A stretch of DNA of 18,486 nt from Streptosporangiaceae bacterium (lineage in GTDB: Bacteria > Actinomycetota > Actinomycetes > Streptosporangiales > Streptosporangiaceae): assembly GCA_030040815.1 (NCBI GenBank), contig JASHSZ010000493.1:1-18486 (forward strand), written 5' to 3'. Made by a program: the position numbers and the translations under genes. The notes under the pieces are model-generated. The model was given only the letters and a program-made list of their open reading frames with translations, ran no database searches and was not told where the DNA came from. Each line of letters opens with the position of its first letter. Position 1 is the first letter of the stretch. Below are positions 15,711 to 18,486 of the stretch, piece by piece.

Positions 15711-15905
15711 GTCTGGATGACCGGCTGTCTGGCCGGGTTAGAGGGATTGAACTAAGCCTCCGCCACGGCTGCACCGCGACACAACGAGGCGCGCCGAGTG
15801 TTCGGCTACCTGCCCCCCGCCGGGCGGCCGCCGTTAACATTCCGGGCCGCGGCTTCAGGGCGCGAGCGACGCCCCGTGGCTGGCCGATCGGTTAACGTCT
15901 GAGGC
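15711..15905. other. Divergent intergenic gap
   Basis: A 195-base gap between the dioxygenase and NRDE genes. It contains a small hairpin, CCGGC-TGTCTG-GCCGG (15721-15736), and two GTTAAC hexamers (15833-15838 and 15891-15896), the second overlapping the NRDE promoter. No further gene was seen. Confidence 0.45.
15893..15898 (+). promoter_or_regulatory. -10 element of a leaderless promoter for the NRDE gene
   Basis: TAACGT ends 7 nt before the GTG at 15906. That start is fixed by the required Cys2, and there is no usable Shine-Dalgarno sequence between, so a leaderless mRNA is likely. No -35 is recognisable. Confidence 0.5.
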
Positions 15906-16721
15906 GTGTGCCTGCTCATCATGCTGTTCCAGGTCGTTCCCGACGCCCCGCTTGTGGTGGCCGCCAACAGGGACGAGCGCCTTGACCGGCCGGCCGTCGC
16001 GGTCACGGTGCTCCGTGACCGCGACCCGCGGATTCTCGGCGGCCGGGACCTGCTGGCCGGCGGTACCTGGCTAGCGGTCAGCTCCGGGGGCGTGGTGGCA
16101 GGCCTGACCAATCAGCCGAGCGCGAACGGCCGCGACCCGGCTAAGCGCTCTCGCGGCGAGCTGCCGCTCGCGTGCGTGAGTCACCCGACCGCCGCGGCGG
16201 CTGTCGCGGCGCTGGCCGCCGACGTGGACCCGGTGCACTACAACCCGTGCTGGATGCTGGTCGGCGACCGTGACGCGCTGTTCTCGGTCGCAATCGGGCC
16301 CGGCAGCGCCAGGCCGGAGATCGAGGAGCTCGCGGCTGGCTTGCATGTGCTCGAGAACGCGCCGCTGCGAGCCGCGTCGAGCAAGGCGTCATTCGACCGG
16401 GAGCTGGTCGAGCGCGCGCTGGCCGAGCAGGCCGATCAGACCGTGGCCTCGGCGGTCGCGGCCCTGGAGAGGGTGCTGCGCGACCACCAGCCCGCGGTGC
16501 CCGAGCCGCGTACGGATGCTGCCGGACGGGTCTGGCCCGCGGCGCTCTCGGCCGCCTGCGTGCACGCGGACGGCTTCGGCACGAGGTCGTCGGCCATTAT
16601 CACCGTCCCGGCCGTCGGCCTGCCCGCGCTGCTGGTCGCTGACGGCAAGCCGTGCGTGACGCCGATGCGCGACGTCACCGCGCTGTGGACCGCAGACCCG
16701 GTCCGGGAGCCGACCGGGTAA
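15906..16721 (+). CDS. NRDE (TANGO2) family protein
   Basis: A 271-residue protein of the NRDE/TANGO2 family, named after its Asn-Arg-Asp-Glu motif, here AANRDERLDRPA (19-30). The protein starts Met-Cys (GTG-TGC), and Cys2 at the exact N-terminus is the hallmark of the family's presumed Ntn-type nucleophile. Further matches are DPRILGGRDLLAGGTWLAVS (about 39-58), GVVAGLTNQPS and the C-terminal FGTRSSAIITVP. Eukaryotic TANGO2 is linked to heme and lipid handling; the bacterial role is unknown. The start is certain because of Cys2 and the TAACGT box 7 nt upstream. It is monocistronic, between a divergent dioxygenase and a convergent SRPBCC gene. Confidence 0.85.
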   Translation: MCLLIMLFQVVPDAPLVVAANRDERLDRPAVAVTVLRDRDPRILGGRDLLAGGTWLAVSSGGVVAGLTNQPSANGRDPAKRSRGELPLACVSHPTAAAAVAALAADVDPVHYNPCWMLVGDRDALFSVAIGPGSARPEIEELAAGLHVLENAPLRAASSKASFDRELVERALAEQADQTVASAVAALERVLRDHQPAVPEPRTDAAGRVWPAALSAACVHADGFGTRSSAIITVPAVGLPALLVADGKPCVTPMRDVTALWTADPVREPTG

Positions 16722-16776
16722 CCGGGGCGCCGACAGCGACACGGGCGCCGACGGGGGCCGTGCCCTCTCGGGGCGC

Positions 16777-16820
16777 GCCTGACGGTGCTCCCGTGCTCCC
16801 GTCTCGCGGCGCCGTCAGGC
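16777..16820 (-). terminator. Hairpin at the end of the ArsR-SRPBCC operon
   Basis: GCCTGACGG (16777-16785) and CCGTCAGGC (16812-16820) form a perfect 9 bp stem; one arm contains the SRPBCC stop (16815-16817). The loop holds a tandem TGCTCCCG duplication. It probably terminates the minus-strand operon and may also stop NRDE read-through. Confidence 0.55.
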
Positions 16821-17288
16821 CAGCGTGCGCGCGACCTGCTCCAGGTGGTTCAGCGACTCCTGCATGCCGCCCTCCATGCCGGAGTTCAGGTGCAGGTCCC
16901 GGTTCTCGCGACTGATGTGCTGGACCAGGATCGATAGCGTCGTGCGGCCTTCGTGCTCGGCGAACGTGGTCGTGGTCACCGCGGGGGCGTCCGGAGCGCC
17001 CTCGTAGACCTCGGTCGCGACGATGCGCTCGCCGGGGATGATCTCCTGATACTCGCCGTGAAAGGCGACCTCGAAGCCGGCGTTCGCTGTCATGACGTAC
17101 CGCCAGCTGCCGCCGGGCCGCAGGTCGATCTCGGCCGAGGTCACCTCGCCGCGGTTGCCGGCCCACCAGCGCCTGACCAGCTCGGGTGTGGTGTACGCCC
17201 GGTAGACCAACCGGCGCGGCGCGTCAAACTCCCTGGTGATGAGGATCTGGGTGTCGCTCGGGAGCGTCACCACCGCCGAGTTACTCAT
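16815..17288 (-). CDS. SRPBCC (AHSA1-like) domain protein
   Basis: A 157-residue single-domain START/SRPBCC protein of the activator-of-Hsp90-ATPase-like subgroup. The N-terminus has ITREFDAPRRLVYRAYTTPELVRRWW (about 17-42). Then come a hydrophobic-cavity beta sheet with GGSWRYVMTANAGFEVAFHG, ERIVATEVYEGAPDAP and the long C-terminal helix GMEGGMQESLNHLEQVARTLA. Members bind small hydrophobic ligands and are often encoded with an ArsR-type regulator, as here. The ATG overlaps the regulator's stop in ATGAGTAA (8 nt), so translation is coupled. In-frame ATGs at 17303 and 17333 exist but lie inside the regulator and do not fit the family. Ligand unknown. Confidence 0.85.
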   Translation of the reverse strand: MSNSAVVTLPSDTQILITREFDAPRRLVYRAYTTPELVRRWWAGNRGEVTSAEIDLRPGGSWRYVMTANAGFEVAFHGEYQEIIPGERIVATEVYEGAPDAPAVTTTTFAEHEGRTTLSILVQHISRENRDLHLNSGMEGGMQESLNHLEQVARTLA

Positions 17289-17676
17289 CGCCACCCCTGC
17301 CATCTCCCTCCTCCGTTCCTGCCCCGCTCTCATCGGTGTGGCGGGACTCGGCTGCCTGCAGCTCGGCCAGCACGACGTGCATCCGGGCGAACCGCTCCGA
17401 CCACAGCTGCTCGAAGTCGCGCACCCAGTCGTAGATGGGCTTGAGCGCCGGGCCGTTGAGCCGGTAGAGCCGCTGGCGGCCGTCGTCTCGCGCGACGACC
17501 AGCCCGGTCTCCCTGAGCACGCGCAGGTGCTTGGACACCAGGGGCTGGGGCAGGCCGACCCGCCGGACCAGCTCGGTGACGGAGAGCTCGTTTCCGGCGA
17601 TCACGTCCAGAATCTGGCGGCGACGTGGCTCAGCCACCGCGTTGAACGCGTCCGTCGTCGTTGCTGCCCGCGCCAT
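17281..17676 (-). CDS. ArsR-type winged-helix transcriptional repressor
   Basis: A 131-residue regulator with one winged helix-turn-helix. It has AFNAVAEPRRRQILDVIAGN (about 10-29), the recognition part ELSVTELVRRVGLPQPLVSK then HLRVLRETGLV (about 30-60), and the wing ARDDGRQRLYRLN. The metal-site motif E-L-C-V-C-D of arsenic sensors is replaced by ELSVTEL, so it is unlikely to be a thiol metal sensor. A Lys/Asp/Glu-rich tail follows. It probably represses its own operon with the SRPBCC gene. The ATG at 17676 is preceded by TACAAT at leaderless distance, which excludes the ATG at 17703 lying upstream of the -10. Inducer unknown. Confidence 0.88.
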   Translation of the reverse strand: MARAATTTDAFNAVAEPRRRQILDVIAGNELSVTELVRRVGLPQPLVSKHLRVLRETGLVVARDDGRQRLYRLNGPALKPIYDWVRDFEQLWSERFARMHVVLAELQAAESRHTDESGAGTEEGDGRGGDE

Positions 17677-17682
17677 TACGCA

Positions 17683-17710
17683 ATTGTATGTCCATATAGG
17701 CATGTGTCAA
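17683..17710 (-). promoter_or_regulatory. Near-consensus leaderless promoter of the ArsR-SRPBCC operon
   Basis: On the minus strand TTGACA (17705-17710), a 16 bp spacer and TACAAT (17683-17688) end 6 nt before the ATG at 17676. This is the best sigma-70-type promoter in the window. Its -10 places the transcription start at or next to the A of the start codon. Confidence 0.75.
17688..17703. promoter_or_regulatory. Candidate ArsR operator palindrome
   Basis: ATGTCCATATAGGCAT is a 16 bp imperfect palindrome (12 of 16 positions symmetric) that fills the spacer between -35 and -10 of the ArsR promoter. A bound repressor there would block RNA polymerase. It is AT-rich against the high-GC background. 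Confidence 0.55.
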
Positions 17711-17892
17711 CCAGCCGAGTTCGACCGAGCCGGGCACTTCACGGCCGTGGAGGAACCGGGTCGGTGACGTTCGCCAGTTCTTCCGGTTGTCCGCTCGGCT
17801 AAAAGTTAGGCAGTTTCACCGATGCTGCGGGGTGCCAGCGCTGCGAATCTGGGCTCAGTGGCCCACGCGAGCGGGCCGGAAAGAAGGATCAG

Positions 17893-18285
17893 ATGGCACG
17901 ATCGAATCTTGAGTTGGTACAGGCCGCGTACGCGGCATTCCTGCGCGGCGACATGGACGCGCTCCCGGATTACTTCGATCCCGATGTGGTCTGGCACATC
18001 CCAGGGCGGTCGGCGATGGCGGGCACGATCGAGGGTTCCGCTAATGTCATCGCGGCACTCCGGGACGTCGCAGCGCTGCTCGCCGACGGCACCGTCCGGC
18101 TGGAGGTGCATGATGTGCTGGCGAGCGACGATCACGTCGTCGGTCTCATCTCCGAGCACGCCGAGCGCAACGGGCAGCGCTTCGACGACAACTTTGCCCA
18201 GGTCATCCACGTCAAGGACGGCAAGGTCACCGAGTCCTGGAATCTGTACACCGACATCTACGCCCGCGACGAGTTCTGGGCGTGA
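17893..18285 (+). CDS. SnoaL/NTF2-like domain protein
   Basis: A 130-residue cone-shaped alpha+beta barrel protein of the NTF2-like superfamily (SnoaL/ketosteroid isomerase-like). It starts with NLELVQAAYAAFLRGDMDAL followed by PDYFDPDVVWHIPG (4-37). Then come GTIEGSANVIAALRDVAAL, the beta strands VRLEVHDVLASDDHVVGLIS and the C-terminal FAQVIHVKDGKVTESWNLYTD (about 100-120). Members are isomerases, cyclases, hydrolases or ligand binders; no diagnostic catalytic set lets me choose. GAAAGAAGGA lies just before the ATG with a short 4 nt spacing. It is divergent from the ArsR gene across 216 nt, so co-regulation is possible but unproven. Confidence 0.82.
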   Translation: MARSNLELVQAAYAAFLRGDMDALPDYFDPDVVWHIPGRSAMAGTIEGSANVIAALRDVAALLADGTVRLEVHDVLASDDHVVGLISEHAERNGQRFDDNFAQVIHVKDGKVTESWNLYTDIYARDEFWA

Positions 18286-18306
18286 CAGCCTCCGTAGTGT
18301 AGGGGC

Positions 18307-18486
18307 TCATGGGCTGGCCGGGCCGGTGAGCGCTGCCAGCGTGTCGTAATCGGCCGAGCCGTCGCGCGCGTCCGCGTCGGCCAGCGTAACCGCCGCGGCG
18401 GCCGCTCCCGCTGCTGCTGCCCTGGCTGCCGCTGCCTCGCGCGCTGCTGCCTCGGCTGCCGTTGCCTCGGCCGCCCCCGCCACCTC
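18307..18486 (-). CDS. C-terminus of an Ala-rich protein (truncated by window end)
   Basis: On the minus strand an open frame enters from the right edge and ends at TGA 18307-18309 after 59 visible residues. It begins with an Ala/Glu/Arg stretch of A-E-A-x-A-A-type repeats, such as EATAAEAAAREAAAARAAAA, and ends VTLADADARDGSADYDTLAA then LTGPASP. The low-complexity part would form a long helix or linker. The more complex, acidic tail and GC3 pattern support real coding. Function cannot be judged. It converges on the SnoaL-like gene with 21 nt between stops. Confidence 0.5.
   Translation of the reverse strand, partial: EVAGAAEATAAEAAAREAAAARAAAAGAAAAAVTLADADARDGSADYDTLAALTGPASP

Noticed and set aside
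15833..15896. Two GTTAAC hexamers 58 bp apart as an operator pair
   Set aside because: Short palindromes can occur by chance, and the second is explained by the -10 box of the NRDE gene.
16722..16776. GC-rich GGGCGCCGAC direct repeats before the operon-end hairpin
   Set aside because: Only two short copies in very GC-rich sequence; no array or mobile-element structure.

Overview
This is a high-GC, gene-dense stretch of an actinomycete chromosome. The evidence is strong third-position G/C bias, many GTG starts, several apparently leaderless promoters, and typical actinobacterial families (an LCP wall ligase beside a DUF6542 membrane protein, a polyprenyl-phosphomannose-type GT87 enzyme, a GH15 trehalase/glucoamylase homologue, an ECF sigma factor). 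The genus cannot be fixed from the sequence. There is no tRNA, rRNA, CRISPR array, insertion sequence or phage gene. No gap between genes exceeds 300 bases, so the window is almost fully accounted for by 16 CDS, two of them cut by the window ends.

Left part (1-6848). A minus-strand pair reads off the left edge: a protein with a degenerate bifunctional-nuclease-like domain and a C-terminal jelly-roll-like domain, then an ECF sigma factor whose start overlaps it by 8 nt. Divergent from it is a plus-strand pair: a GH15 glycoside hydrolase and, 2 nt later, a FUSC-type membrane transporter. A Glu/Leu/Phe/Val dehydrogenase homologue follows. Its stop codon overlaps that of the next gene on the other strand.

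Middle part (6845-13668). On the minus strand lie a GT87 mannosyltransferase-like membrane protein and an FAD-dependent aromatic monooxygenase. A very histidine-rich small protein with an internal duplication follows on the plus strand. It converges on a SAM methyltransferase, and one palindrome carries both stop codons. A GNAT acetyltransferase then converges on an LCP (LytR-CpsA-Psr) cell-wall ligase.

Right part (13884-18486). A DUF6542 membrane protein converges on a gamma-butyrobetaine-hydroxylase-type dioxygenase, with two large inverted repeats between them. The dioxygenase gene has no normal start codon in front of its zinc domain. After it come an NRDE/TANGO2 protein, an ArsR-type repressor with its translationally coupled SRPBCC partner under a near-consensus leaderless promoter that contains a palindrome, a SnoaL-like protein, and the Ala-rich C-terminus of a gene running off the right edge.

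The genes do not form one pathway. The local functional units are the sigma/BFN-like pair, the GH15-FUSC pair and the ArsR-SRPBCC pair. I see no convincing new defence or mobile system. The points most worth a second look are the BFN-like/ECF pair, the start-less dioxygenase, the His-rich duplicated protein, the ArsR promoter-operator and the palindromes at convergent gene ends.
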